Below, piece by piece: positions 42,700 to 50,837 of a stretch of DNA of 64,000 nt. Under the pieces are notes generated by a model, which saw nothing but the letters and a program-made list of their open reading frames with translations, did not search any database and was not told the origin of the DNA. The DNA comes from Rhodospirillaceae bacterium UBA1479 (GTDB lineage Bacteria; Pseudomonadota; Alphaproteobacteria; Rhodospirillales; Casp-alpha2), in the NCBI GenBank assembly GCA_002325375.1, contig DCRZ01000001.1:124001-188000 (forward strand), in the 5' to 3' direction. The number at the start of each line of letters is the position of its first letter. Positions within the stretch are counted from its first letter, which is position 1. The position numbers and the translations under genes were made by a program.

Positions 42700-43263
42700 A
42701 TGCCAAACGATGCTGCAACGGAATTTTCTCGAGAAGCCGTCGGCGTATTTGAAACTTCCGATTCTCTGCAAGCGGCAATTGATGAATTGCTCAGTTCCGG
42801 ATTCAATCGGGCGGAGATCAGCCTCCTCGCGGGCGAAGACGCGGTGCAGGAAAAACTGGGGCATATCTATGAAGCGGCCGCCGCCGCCGAGGATGACCCC
42901 GATGCTCCGCGCACGGCCTATGTATCGCCGGAAAGCATCGGCGACGCGGAAGGCGGCATAATCGGCATCTTGACCTATATCCCGGCGACCCTGACCGCGG
43001 GCGCGATCGTTGCCTCGGGGGGCACGATCGCCGCCGCCGCCGCCGCGACGGCAATCGCGGGCGGCGTCGGGGCGATGATCGGTGTTCTTCTTGCCGCCGG
43101 AATTGGCGAAAGCCATGCCAAGTTTCTGCGCGACCAGATGGAACGCGGTGGCCTGCTGCTATGGGTGCTGACCCCGACCCAGGAAAAGGAAGCCCGGGTG
43201 GTGGAAATCCTTGGTAAGCACTCCGCCTATGACGTCCACATTCACGGCGTCAAACGTCATTGA
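42700..43263 (+). CDS. YflT/GSP17M-like membrane protein with glycine-zipper helix
   Basis: A 187-residue protein. Residues about 12-60 (GVFETSDSLQAAIDELLSSG, RAEISLLAG) look like the general-stress-protein 17M N-terminal domain, followed by a Pro/acidic linker and two Gly/Ala-rich membrane segments (about 88-138). A soluble tail ends RVVEILGKHSAYDVHIHGVK, which again resembles the domain. ATG 42700 follows CTAAGGAGTCCATCCC. An FNR-like box upstream suggests induction at low oxygen. Function unknown; such proteins are often stress-associated. Confidence 0.65.
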   Translation: MPNDAATEFSREAVGVFETSDSLQAAIDELLSSGFNRAEISLLAGEDAVQEKLGHIYEAAAAAEDDPDAPRTAYVSPESIGDAEGGIIGILTYIPATLTAGAIVASGGTIAAAAAATAIAGGVGAMIGVLLAAGIGESHAKFLRDQMERGGLLLWVLTPTQEKEARVVEILGKHSAYDVHIHGVKRH

Positions 43264-43278
43264 CGCCGTGAACGCGGC

Positions 43279-44190
43279 TTATTTGCCGTATTCAGGGACA
43301 ACCGTCCGCGCGACCGAGGCGTCCAGCGCCTCGTAATCGTAATAGGCCAGCGTGTCGTACTGTTCGGCGCGGCTCATCACCTTGTCCATGAAGCCTTCCG
43401 TGCCATCGTGGTCGCGCATATGGCCGTACAGGTCTTGGAACAGCTTGGCGGCGGCGCGGATCGAGGTCGCCGGCCAGATCACGATGTCGAAGCCCATGTC
43501 CTGGAACTGCTGGCCCGTGAAGAAGGGGGTGCGGCCGTATTCGGTCATGTTGGCCATCTTCTTTCCGGGCACTTTCTTGGCGAATTCAATATGATCCTCG
43601 GCCGACGGCAGGCCGTCTGGGAAGGTTACGTCGGCGCCGGCCTCGCGGTACAGGTTGGCGCGCTTGATGGCGGCGTCCAGGCCTTCGACCCCGGCGGCGT
43701 CCGTGCGCGCGATGATGACCAGATGCGATGACGCTGCCTTGGCGGCGGCGATCTTGGCGGCGGCTTCTTGCGGTTCGACCAGGCGCTTGTCGTTCAGGTG
43801 GCCGCATTTCTTGGGCAGCAGTTGATCCTCGATATGCACGGCGCCGGCGCCGGACAATTCCAGTTCCTTGACCACGCGCATGGCGTTCAGCACGCCGCCG
43901 TAGCCGGTATCGCCGTCGACGATCAGCGGCAGATCCGTGGTCCGGGACACGCTGCGCACGACGTTGCACATTTCGTCCAGGGTCATGATGCCCAGGTCGG
44001 GCAAACCGAGGGACGCCGTGACGGCGCCGCCGGAGATGTACAGGGTTTCGAACCCGGCCTGCTTGGCGATCATGCCGGCAAAGGCGTTGTGCGCGCCGGG
44101 CACGCGCAGGATTTCGTCGCGGTCCAAAAGCTCGCGCAGCCGTTCGCCCGCAGGGCGTTTGTCGCGTCCGTTGCCTTCAAGCCAAGTCAT
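43279..44190 (-). CDS. isocitrate lyase/PEP mutase family enzyme
   Basis: A 303-residue TIM-barrel lyase of the methylisocitrate-lyase / oxaloacetate-decarboxylase group. Active-site loop Cys in LPKKCGHLNDKRLV, metal residues in VDGDTGYGG and IEDQ, and GAHNAFAGMIAKQAGFETLYISG at the start. KKCGH is the lyase-type loop shared with PrpB, rather than that of PEP mutase. Likely cleaves or decarboxylates a 2-hydroxy dicarboxylate. ATG 44190 follows CGGAGGATACCCCC. A GntR-like palindrome lies 37-48 bases upstream. Confidence 0.85.
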   Translation of the reverse strand: MTWLEGNGRDKRPAGERLRELLDRDEILRVPGAHNAFAGMIAKQAGFETLYISGGAVTASLGLPDLGIMTLDEMCNVVRSVSRTTDLPLIVDGDTGYGGVLNAMRVVKELELSGAGAVHIEDQLLPKKCGHLNDKRLVEPQEAAAKIAAAKAASSHLVIIARTDAAGVEGLDAAIKRANLYREAGADVTFPDGLPSAEDHIEFAKKVPGKKMANMTEYGRTPFFTGQQFQDMGFDIVIWPATSIRAAAKLFQDLYGHMRDHDGTEGFMDKVMSRAEQYDTLAYYDYEALDASVARTVVPEYGK

Positions 44191-44226
44191 GGGGGTATCC
44201 TCCGTTGCGGTAATCGTATCGAGGAA

Positions 44227-44238
44227 ACTGTATACAAT
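44227..44238. promoter_or_regulatory. palindromic operator ACTGTATACAAT (GntR-like), copy 4
   Basis: Core TGTATACA is perfect (44229-44236). It lies in the 167-base divergent gap between the isocitrate-lyase-family gene (minus, start 44190) and the DOPA-dioxygenase-like gene (plus, start 44358), at the same distance from the former as copy 3 from its gene. Confidence 0.58.
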
Positions 44239-44357
44239 CTTGAGCGGTCTGGCGGCTACATTTAAAGGGAAAACACGCTCAAAAATGCCTTCCTCCTGTT
44301 ATTGGATATTCCAGCATCGAGGCTTACATATCTATTCTATCCTGATAAGGAGTCGTC

Positions 44358-44738
44358 ATGCCGCAGTCACATATTCCCCACATCGACGAGTACCACGCGC
44401 ATATCTATTTCGACGGCGCCGTTGATAGAGCCTCGGCATTCATGCTGCGTGACCAATTGGTGGACATGTTTGGGGCGTCGCCCACGACGGTTCGCGAAAC
44501 ACCCGTCGGCCCGCATCCGACGCCACAGTTACTGGTCACTTTTCCCGTGTCGGCCTTTGCCCGTATCGTGCCGTTCCTGATGTTCAACAGGGGCACTTTG
44601 AGCATCCTGGTGCACCCCGAAAGTGGGGACCCCGAGGCGGATCACGGTGATCATGCGTTGTGGTTGGGGAAGCCCATGAATTTGGATTTCGACTTCATCC
44701 GCGATTTCGCCGCACGAGAAAACGCGATGTCGGATTGA
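44358..44738 (+). CDS. DOPA 4,5-dioxygenase family protein
   Basis: A 126-residue small extradiol-type dioxygenase. The three predicted metal His lie in YHAHIYFDG, GPHPTPQLLV and LVHPESGDPEADHGDHALWLG, the conserved pattern of the family. Members cleave catechols such as DOPA; bacterial roles are largely unknown. ATG 44358 has TAAGGAGTCGTC. It lies 44 bases upstream of a TauD/TfdA-type gene on the same strand, so two oxygenases may share a transcript. Confidence 0.8.
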   Translation: MPQSHIPHIDEYHAHIYFDGAVDRASAFMLRDQLVDMFGASPTTVRETPVGPHPTPQLLVTFPVSAFARIVPFLMFNRGTLSILVHPESGDPEADHGDHALWLGKPMNLDFDFIRDFAARENAMSD

Positions 44739-44782
44739 CGCAAAGGCTTGACGATCGCGCAGTTAGGAATGAATTTTCGCAG

Positions 44783-45817
44783 ATGATGAAAAATACTCCC
44801 AGCCTCCCCGTGACCGAAAAATCCGCCTGGACCGCCGCCGATCTTGCCGCCGACGCGGGCTGGATCCGACGCCTGAGCGCCGGGGAGACCGCCGCCCTGG
44901 AACGGGTGACCGCCGATCTGGCGGCCATGGGCCGGGGCGCGCAGCAGTTCGAGCGCGTGGACATCGACGCCCCGGAATTGGCGGCACTGGCCGATTGGGC
45001 GGTCGCGGAACTGGAACACGGGCGCGGCTGCGTGCTGATCAAGGGGCTGGAGGTCGAACGCTATGACCGTTCCCGGATCGAGGCCATGTACTGGGCGCTA
45101 ACCGTCCTGATGGGCCAACCCATGCACCATAATCCGGACGGCGACGTGATCGGCGAGGTCACGGACAAGGGGCTCGACTACAACGACCCCCTGATCCGTG
45201 GCTACAAGACCCGTCAGAAATTGTATTTCCATTGCGACGGGCTGGATCTGGTCAGTCTGCTTTGCCTGCAACCCTCCATGTCCGGCGGGGAAAGCCAGAT
45301 TGCCTCAAGCATGGCGGTCTACAACGAAATCCTGGCAACCCGTCCGGAATATCTGCCGGTGCTGTATGAAGGCTTCCACTTCAACCTGCGGGGCGAGGGC
45401 GAAGCCGGTGAGAGCCATCCCGTGACCCGTCACAAGGTGCCGGTCTACAGCTGGTGCGACGGGCGGCTCAGCTGCCGTTACCTGCGCAAGGCGATCATCG
45501 AAGGCCAGGCCTTCATCGGCGAGCCGATTTCCGACCTTGCCCGGGAGGCGCTCGATTACATGCAGGAACTCTGCGTCAGCGACCGGTTCCGTTATGACAT
45601 GACGTTCGAGCAGGGTGACATCCAGATCCTCAACAATTACGTGACGCTGCATTCCCGCGCCGCGTTCGAGGATTGGCCCGACGGCACGCGTAAGCGCAAT
45701 CTGTTGCGTATCTGGTTCAACGCGCGGGGAGGGCGCAAGCTCGATCCCAAGTTTGCTGACCGCTACAACATGGGGCCTCGCACACCCATGCGCTTGAAGA
45801 GCGAGCGTGCGGCCTAA
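44783..45817 (+). CDS. TauD/TfdA family Fe(II)/2-oxoglutarate-dependent dioxygenase-like protein
   Basis: A 344-residue protein of the TauD/TfdA-related group. Iron ligands His150 and Asp152 in YFHCDGLD and the distal His in NNYVTLHSR near residue 300; Arg in RKRNLLRIWF would bind 2-oxoglutarate. CLQPSMSGGESQIASS is the region after the facial-triad start. ATG 44783 or 44786; no convincing ribosome site, so the start is uncertain, and the frame is open upstream to 44660 across the previous gene. Substrate unknown. Confidence 0.8.
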   Translation: MMKNTPSLPVTEKSAWTAADLAADAGWIRRLSAGETAALERVTADLAAMGRGAQQFERVDIDAPELAALADWAVAELEHGRGCVLIKGLEVERYDRSRIEAMYWALTVLMGQPMHHNPDGDVIGEVTDKGLDYNDPLIRGYKTRQKLYFHCDGLDLVSLLCLQPSMSGGESQIASSMAVYNEILATRPEYLPVLYEGFHFNLRGEGEAGESHPVTRHKVPVYSWCDGRLSCRYLRKAIIEGQAFIGEPISDLAREALDYMQELCVSDRFRYDMTFEQGDIQILNNYVTLHSRAAFEDWPDGTRKRNLLRIWFNARGGRKLDPKFADRYNMGPRTPMRLKSERAA

Positions 45818-45860
45818 ACCGACCGCCCGATTACCGAAATGTTGTCGTGAAAAGAAGCGG

Positions 45861-45879
45861 GAAGGGCGATCAGCCCTTC
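45861..45879 (-). terminator. rho-independent terminator of the diguanylate cyclase gene
   Basis: Arms GAAGGGC / GCCCTTC (45861-45867, 45873-45879) with a 5-base loop. On the minus strand it continues CCGCTTCTTTT. It overlaps the last codons of the gene. Confidence 0.65.
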
Positions 45880-46814
45880 TTGCCGGCCGTTTTGCGCTTA
45901 GCGATGGGGATCGGCGACGCCTTGGTCACTCGATTCCGCCCGGCGTGCTTGGACAGGTAGAGCGCCGCGTCCGCACGGCCCAGCGTGCCTTCGATGGTCT
46001 GGTCCGTGTCTTCCGCTTCGGCGATGCCGATGGAAACCGTGACATCGATGGGGCCGGCGATGGTGTCGAAGGGGGCGTCGGCGATGACGGCACGCAGACG
46101 TTCGGCCACGGTCATGGCGGCCTCGGCATCGGCGCCGGGCAGCAGAATGGCGAATTCCTCGCCGCCCAGGCGGCCCAGGGTGTCGAACGGACGGCGGCCC
46201 AATTGCCAGCGCCGCACGGCTTCCTTCAGCACATCGTCGCCGGCCTGATGGCCATGGGTGTCGTTGACCAGTTTGAAGTGGTCCAGGTCCAGCAGGGCCA
46301 CGGAAAACGGTACCCGGTGGCGTCGCAGGCGGTGGACTTCAAGTTCCGCCCGCTCCATGAAATGGCGGCGGTTCTTGGCGCCGGTCAGATCGTCGGTCGT
46401 GGCGAGGGACAAGAGCTCTTCTTCCCGCTTTACGTCCTCGGTCACATCGCGCTGGATGGCCGCGACATGGGTGATCTCACCGTCGCTGTCGAACAGCGGC
46501 ATGATGTTGACGTCGACCCAATAGGGTGAACCGTCCTTGGCGTATTGCAGCAGGCGGGTGCGCATGTGCCGCCCGGCCTTGACGGCGTCCTCGACCTTGG
46601 TTCGGGCTTCCGCATCCGTATCGGGGCCATCCAGAAACCACGGCGCTTTGCCCACCGCTTCCTGTTCCGAATAGCCGGACAGACGGCAGAAGGCCGCATT
46701 GACATAGATGATTTTCGGCTTCGCCGACTTTCCCGTCGCGGCCTTGGCAACGACAACTGCATCGTTCGCTTTGGCGACGATGTCGGAAAAGGAAAATCTG
46801 GTGTCGGTCCGCAT
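45870..46814 (-). CDS. PAS-GGDEF diguanylate cyclase
   Basis: A 314-residue signalling enzyme that makes cyclic di-GMP from two GTP. PAS/PAC sensor domain about 10-128 (IIYVNAAFCRLSGYSEQEA, DGSPYWVDVNIMPL) and GGDEF domain about 133-300 with active-site GGEEF at 217-221. The inhibitory site RxxD is present as RPFD at 208-211, so product inhibition is expected. The PAS type with GYSEQEAVGKAPWFL is often an LOV-like or redox PAS, but the LOV Cys (NCRFLQ) is not seen. The product is soluble, with no membrane helix. Confidence 0.9.
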   Translation of the reverse strand: MRTDTRFSFSDIVAKANDAVVVAKAATGKSAKPKIIYVNAAFCRLSGYSEQEAVGKAPWFLDGPDTDAEARTKVEDAVKAGRHMRTRLLQYAKDGSPYWVDVNIMPLFDSDGEITHVAAIQRDVTEDVKREEELLSLATTDDLTGAKNRRHFMERAELEVHRLRRHRVPFSVALLDLDHFKLVNDTHGHQAGDDVLKEAVRRWQLGRRPFDTLGRLGGEEFAILLPGADAEAAMTVAERLRAVIADAPFDTIAGPIDVTVSIGIAEAEDTDQTIEGTLGRADAALYLSKHAGRNRVTKASPIPIAKRKTAGKKG

Positions 46815-47036
46815 GGGTGTTCTCGGCCTAGCCCCAGTGGGGTGTTTTATGGGTTTTTGGCACCTTTGCCGGGCGCAATATGTGCATCAAACATACCATA
46901 AATGCCAGAGCTTATGTGAACCTGACGCTGAGCCGAGTGATTTTAAAGACTTGCCGCCCCGCCCCCGGTTGGGCCATATCCTGGCCTTAACGAATCCGGC
47001 AGGGCCGGCATCAAGAAACCCAAGGGAGACGAAATC

Positions 47037-47999
47037 ATGACCCGCATCGCCATCCTGGACGACTACCAGAACGTGGCTCTGGAGCTTGCCGACTGGGACA
47101 GTCTGGGCCCGGACGTGGAGGTCACGTCCTTCAACGAATTCCTGCAGACCGACGAAGACCGGGTCGCCAAAGCGCTGGCCGGGTATGACATCGTGGTCGG
47201 CATGCGCGAGCGCACCCGCTTTCCGGCGTCGCAGTTGGAAAAGCTGCCGGACCTGAAGATGATGGTGACCACGGGCATGCGCAACCTGGCCTGGGACATG
47301 AAGAAGGCGCGGTCCATGGGCATCACCGTCTGCGGCACGGCGATCCTGCCCTATCCGGCGTTCGAACAGACCTGGGCCCTGATCTTCGCCGTGACCAAGG
47401 AAATTCCCAAGGAAGACCGCTGCATGAAGGCCGGTGGTTGGCAGGAAAGTTTCCCGGTGGGGCTCCGCGGCAAGACGCTCGGCGTCATCGGCCTGGGCAA
47501 GCTGGGCGCGCAGTCGGCTGCCCTCGGCAACGCACTCGGCATGAAGGTTGTCGCCTGGTCGGAAAACCTGACCGACGCGCGGGCTGCCGAATGTGGCGCC
47601 ACGCGCGTTTCCAAGGAAGATCTGTTCAAACAGTCCGACGTGGTGACCATCCATGTCCTGCTGTCGGAACGGACCACGGGTCTGGTCGGGGCGGCGGAAC
47701 TAGGGTTGATGAAACCCTCTGCCTACATCGTCAACACCTCGCGCGGGCCGATCATCGACGAGGCGGCGCTGATCGCGGCGCTCAAGGCGAACAAGATTAA
47801 GGGCGCCGGTATCGACGTTTACGATGTCGAGCCGCTGCCCGCCGATCACGACCTGCGTAAGCTCGACAATGCCGTGCTGACCGGCCACACGGGCTATGTG
47901 ATCCGGGAAAATTACGAAGTGATGTACCCGGAAGCCGTCGAATGCATCAAATCCTGGATGGCCGGTTCGCCGGTTCGGGTTCTCAACGCCGAAGACTAA
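47037..47999 (+). CDS. D-2-hydroxyacid dehydrogenase family protein
   Basis: A 320-residue NAD(P)-dependent dehydrogenase. Cofactor motif GVIGLGKLGAQSAALGNALG near 150-170, catalytic Arg in VNTSRGPIIDEAAL, Glu downstream and His in LTGHTGYVIREN. It reduces a 2-oxoacid or oxidises a D-2-hydroxyacid. ATG 47037 follows CAAGGGAGACGAAATC. The enoyl-CoA hydratase gene starts 19 bases after it, so both belong to one unit. Substrate cannot be fixed. The upstream gap of 222 bases holds only this ribosome site and no other feature. Confidence 0.87.
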   Translation: MTRIAILDDYQNVALELADWDSLGPDVEVTSFNEFLQTDEDRVAKALAGYDIVVGMRERTRFPASQLEKLPDLKMMVTTGMRNLAWDMKKARSMGITVCGTAILPYPAFEQTWALIFAVTKEIPKEDRCMKAGGWQESFPVGLRGKTLGVIGLGKLGAQSAALGNALGMKVVAWSENLTDARAAECGATRVSKEDLFKQSDVVTIHVLLSERTTGLVGAAELGLMKPSAYIVNTSRGPIIDEAALIAALKANKIKGAGIDVYDVEPLPADHDLRKLDNAVLTGHTGYVIRENYEVMYPEAVECIKSWMAGSPVRVLNAED

Positions 48000-48018
48000 G
48001 ACACAAGAAGATCACGCC

Positions 48019-48798
48019 ATGACCGACGACATCATCCGCCTGGAGCGCAAGGGCGCCATCGCGACCCTGACCATCAACAACCCGGACAAGCGCAACGCCA
48101 TGAACCTGGACGCCTGGCGGCGGCTGGTCGAGGTCACGGCGGAACTGGAATCTGACGACGATCTGCGCTGCGTGTTGGTCACGGGCATGGGCGATCATTT
48201 CGCCGCGGGAGCGGATATCTCCGAATTCCCGGAAAAGCGCATGAGTGCTGATCAGGCCGAAACCTACGGTAAGGTCGTCGCTGACGCGCTGCATGCGTTT
48301 TCGAACCTGAAGCATCCGACGATCGCGGTGATCCGCGGCGCCTGCACCGGCGGCGGGTTCGAGATCGCCTGCTGTTGCGACATGCGCCTGGCCGCCGAAG
48401 GGTCGCGGTTCGGGATCCCCATCAACCGTCTGGGCCATGCCTTCGCCTATCCGGAAATGGCGGCGGCGCTGGTCGTGGTGCCGCCGGCTGTGGTCATGGA
48501 ACTGCTGTTGGAAGGTCGGATTTTGGAGACCGACGAGGCCTATGCCAAAGGCCTGCTGACCCGGGTCGTGCCGGCGGATCAGTTGGACGACGAGGCGGAA
48601 ACCGTTGCCTGGCGTGTCGCCCAGGGGGCGCCCTTGGCCGCGCGCGGTTCGAAAAAGATCCTGCGTCGCCTGCTGCAGCCCGCGCAGATCAGCCCGGAAG
48701 AACTGAAATCAAGCTATGCGCTGTGCGATTCCGAAGATTACAAGGAAGGCGTGCGTGCCTTTCTGGCCAAGGAAAAGCCGGCCTTCAAGGCTCGCTGA
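48019..48798 (+). CDS. enoyl-CoA hydratase/isomerase family protein
   Basis: A 259-residue crotonase-fold protein. GDHFAAGADISEFPEKR and RGACTGGGFEIACCCDMRLAA form the oxyanion hole; the first catalytic Glu (GGFEIA) is present, and the second position reads FGIPINRLGH without Glu. This pattern is found in carnitinyl-CoA-dehydratase-like and other single-Glu crotonases. Probably co-transcribed with the hydroxyacid dehydrogenase. Substrate unknown. Confidence 0.85.
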   Translation: MTDDIIRLERKGAIATLTINNPDKRNAMNLDAWRRLVEVTAELESDDDLRCVLVTGMGDHFAAGADISEFPEKRMSADQAETYGKVVADALHAFSNLKHPTIAVIRGACTGGGFEIACCCDMRLAAEGSRFGIPINRLGHAFAYPEMAAALVVVPPAVVMELLLEGRILETDEAYAKGLLTRVVPADQLDDEAETVAWRVAQGAPLAARGSKKILRRLLQPAQISPEELKSSYALCDSEDYKEGVRAFLAKEKPAFKAR

Positions 48799-49045
48799 TC
48801 TGCGTACTGCGGAAAGTGGCCCCGATCCCGAATGCTCGCATTCCAGTGAGGATGTCGGGGCAGGAATTAGGCCTTGCATCGTCTAGGCCGTCGGGCATTA
48901 TCAGGCTATCAAAGTCTTAAGAACGAGAGGCCGGGGACCGGCGCGAGGAGGGATCAACCCTTCCCATCAGGTTCATTACATCGGTCCGGTTAGGCGCGTA
49001 AAAAATTGCATTGAAGCAAACCCTAACCCAACGACGGGGAGTGTC

Positions 49046-50368
49046 ATGTTCAAGTTCTTACGCCGGCAGGCCGTGCCGGCATTTTCGCTTGCGGCCGTTC
49101 TTCTGACAATTTTCACGCCTGATGCGGCCTTTGCCGCCGATCAGCTTAATTCCGGCGACACGGCCTGGATCATCACGGCAACCGCCCTGGTCCTGTTCAT
49201 GACCCTGCCGGGGTTGGCTCTGTTCTATGGCGGCCTGGTGCGGTCACGCAACGTGCTGAGCGTGCTCATGCATTGCGTCGCGATCGCCTGTTTGATGAGC
49301 GTGTTGTGGCTGATCATCGGCTACAGCCTGTCGTTTACGGACGGTGCCGGGGCCAACGACCTGATCGGTGGTTTGTCCCGCATGTTCCTGGCCGGCGTCG
49401 GCACGGAAGCATTGTCGGGCACGATTCCTGAAAACGTGTTCTTCTCGTTCCAGATGACCTTCGCGATCATCACGCCGGCGCTCATGGTCGGCGCCTATGT
49501 GGAGCGCATCAAGTTCTCTGCCGTGCTGATCCTGTCGTCGTTGTGGCTGATCGTCGTCTACGCCCCGGTGACCCATTGGGTCTGGGGTGGCGGCTGGCTT
49601 GCGCAGATGGGGGTCATGGATTTCGCCGGTGGTTTGGTCGTGCACGCTACGGCGGGTATTTCATCGCTGGTTATCGTCAAGGCGCTGGGGGCCAGGCACG
49701 GATTCCCGAATGACGTCGCGCCGCCGCACAACCCGGGCATGGTCGCCATGGGGGCCTGCATGCTGTGGGTCGGTTGGTTCGGCTTCAACGGCGGCTCGGC
49801 GCTCGCGGCCAACGGCGGTGCCGGGATGGCGTTGACCGTCACCCATATCGCCGCCGCCACGGCGTCGTTGGTGTGGATGCTGATTGAATGGAAGAAGTAC
49901 GGCAAGCCGTCCTTGGTCGGTTTGGTCACCGGCACCATCGCGGGGTTGGCCACGATCACCCCGGCGTCGGGTTTCGTCGGCCCCATCGGCGCCTTGATCA
50001 TCGGCGTCGCTGCCGGGCTTGTCTGCTTCAAGATGGTGCAGATCGTAAAGACGGCTTGGAAGTTGGATGACTCCCTCGACGTGTTCGCCGTCCACGGCGT
50101 CGGTGGGTCGCTTGGCACCATCTTGGTCGCGTTCCTATGCGCGCCCATGTTCGGCGGCCTGGGTCTGCCCGACGGCAAGACCATGTTCGACGCGCTTGGC
50201 GTACAGGCGTTGGGCTTGGCCGCCACGGTGGCGTGGTCGGCCATTGCCACCTTCATCCTGGTTAAGATCACGGCCGGGCTGACCGGCGGCATCCGTGTGC
50301 GCGAGGACGATGAATTGGAAGGCCTGGACATCACCAACCACGGTGAGACCGCGTACAGGCTCGACTGA
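49046..50368 (+). CDS. amtB: ammonium transporter AmtB
   Basis: Trimeric inner-membrane ammonium channel, 440 residues. The first 33 residues look like a signal peptide (FTPDAAFAAD), followed by eleven helices. The two pore histidines lie in PVTHWVWGGG and FAVHGVGGSLG, and the periplasmic Trp/Phe gate residues are in place (FSFQMTFAIITPAL). The C-terminal helix that binds GlnK is present (GIRVREDDELEGLDITNHGE). Followed by glnK after 81 bases. No clear sigma-54 or NtrC site was found in the 247 bases upstream. Confidence 0.95.
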   Translation: MFKFLRRQAVPAFSLAAVLLTIFTPDAAFAADQLNSGDTAWIITATALVLFMTLPGLALFYGGLVRSRNVLSVLMHCVAIACLMSVLWLIIGYSLSFTDGAGANDLIGGLSRMFLAGVGTEALSGTIPENVFFSFQMTFAIITPALMVGAYVERIKFSAVLILSSLWLIVVYAPVTHWVWGGGWLAQMGVMDFAGGLVVHATAGISSLVIVKALGARHGFPNDVAPPHNPGMVAMGACMLWVGWFGFNGGSALAANGGAGMALTVTHIAAATASLVWMLIEWKKYGKPSLVGLVTGTIAGLATITPASGFVGPIGALIIGVAAGLVCFKMVQIVKTAWKLDDSLDVFAVHGVGGSLGTILVAFLCAPMFGGLGLPDGKTMFDALGVQALGLAATVAWSAIATFILVKITAGLTGGIRVREDDELEGLDITNHGETAYRLD

Positions 50369-50449
50369 CGTGCTATAAAGGGCGGAGCAGCGGTGCTCCG
50401 CCCGCAAGCCGCGAACAACGGCAAACGCAAAGACATTAGGAGAGGCAAC

Positions 50450-50788
50450 ATGAAGTTCGTCATGGCGGTGATCAAACCGCACAAGCTGGACGCCGTTCGC
50501 GAGGCGTTGGCCGCGACCGGTGTCGAGGGGATGACCGTCTCGGAAGTGAAAGGCTATGGCCGGCAGCGCGGACAGACGGAAATCTACCGGGGCGCTGAAT
50601 ACCAGGTCCATTTCCTGCCCAAGGTGAAGATTGAGATCGCGGTGACTGACGATAAGGCGGCCGAGGTGGTCGAGGCCATTAAGGGTGCGGCCAACACCGG
50701 CAAGATCGGCGACGGCAAGGTCTTCGTCTATGACCTGGACAGCGCCGTGCGCATCCGCACCGGCGAACAGGACAATGACGCGCTCTAA
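50450..50788 (+). CDS. glnK: nitrogen regulatory P-II protein GlnK
   Basis: A 112-residue trimeric P-II signalling protein that binds ATP/ADP and 2-oxoglutarate and blocks AmtB when nitrogen is plentiful. Tyr51 in the T-loop (TEIYRGAEYQVHFLPK), the uridylylation site, is present, as is the B-loop TGKIGDGKVFV. ATG 50450 follows TTAGGAGAGGCAAC; the frame is open to 50393. Gene order amtB-glnK is the reverse of the usual glnK-amtB. An 18-base perfect palindrome of GC (50800-50817) follows. Confidence 0.95.
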   Translation: MKFVMAVIKPHKLDAVREALAATGVEGMTVSEVKGYGRQRGQTEIYRGAEYQVHFLPKVKIEIAVTDDKAAEVVEAIKGAANTGKIGDGKVFVYDLDSAVRIRTGEQDNDAL

Positions 50789-50837
50789 CATCTGAACCCG
50801 GCGCGCCCGGGCGCGCCCAGGCCGGGGAGGGCAATAC

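Noticed and set aside
48960..49045. Possible sigma-54 promoter upstream of amtB (GGCGCG...TTGC)
   Set aside because: The spacing between GG and GC is 13 rather than 10 bases, and a second candidate near 48860 has 11; neither fits the strict consensus.
50800..50817. 18-base perfect palindrome GGCGCGCCCGGGCGCGCC after glnK
   Set aside because: Likely a chance GC palindrome; it can form only a tight stem without a loop and has no T-run, so it is not called a terminator.
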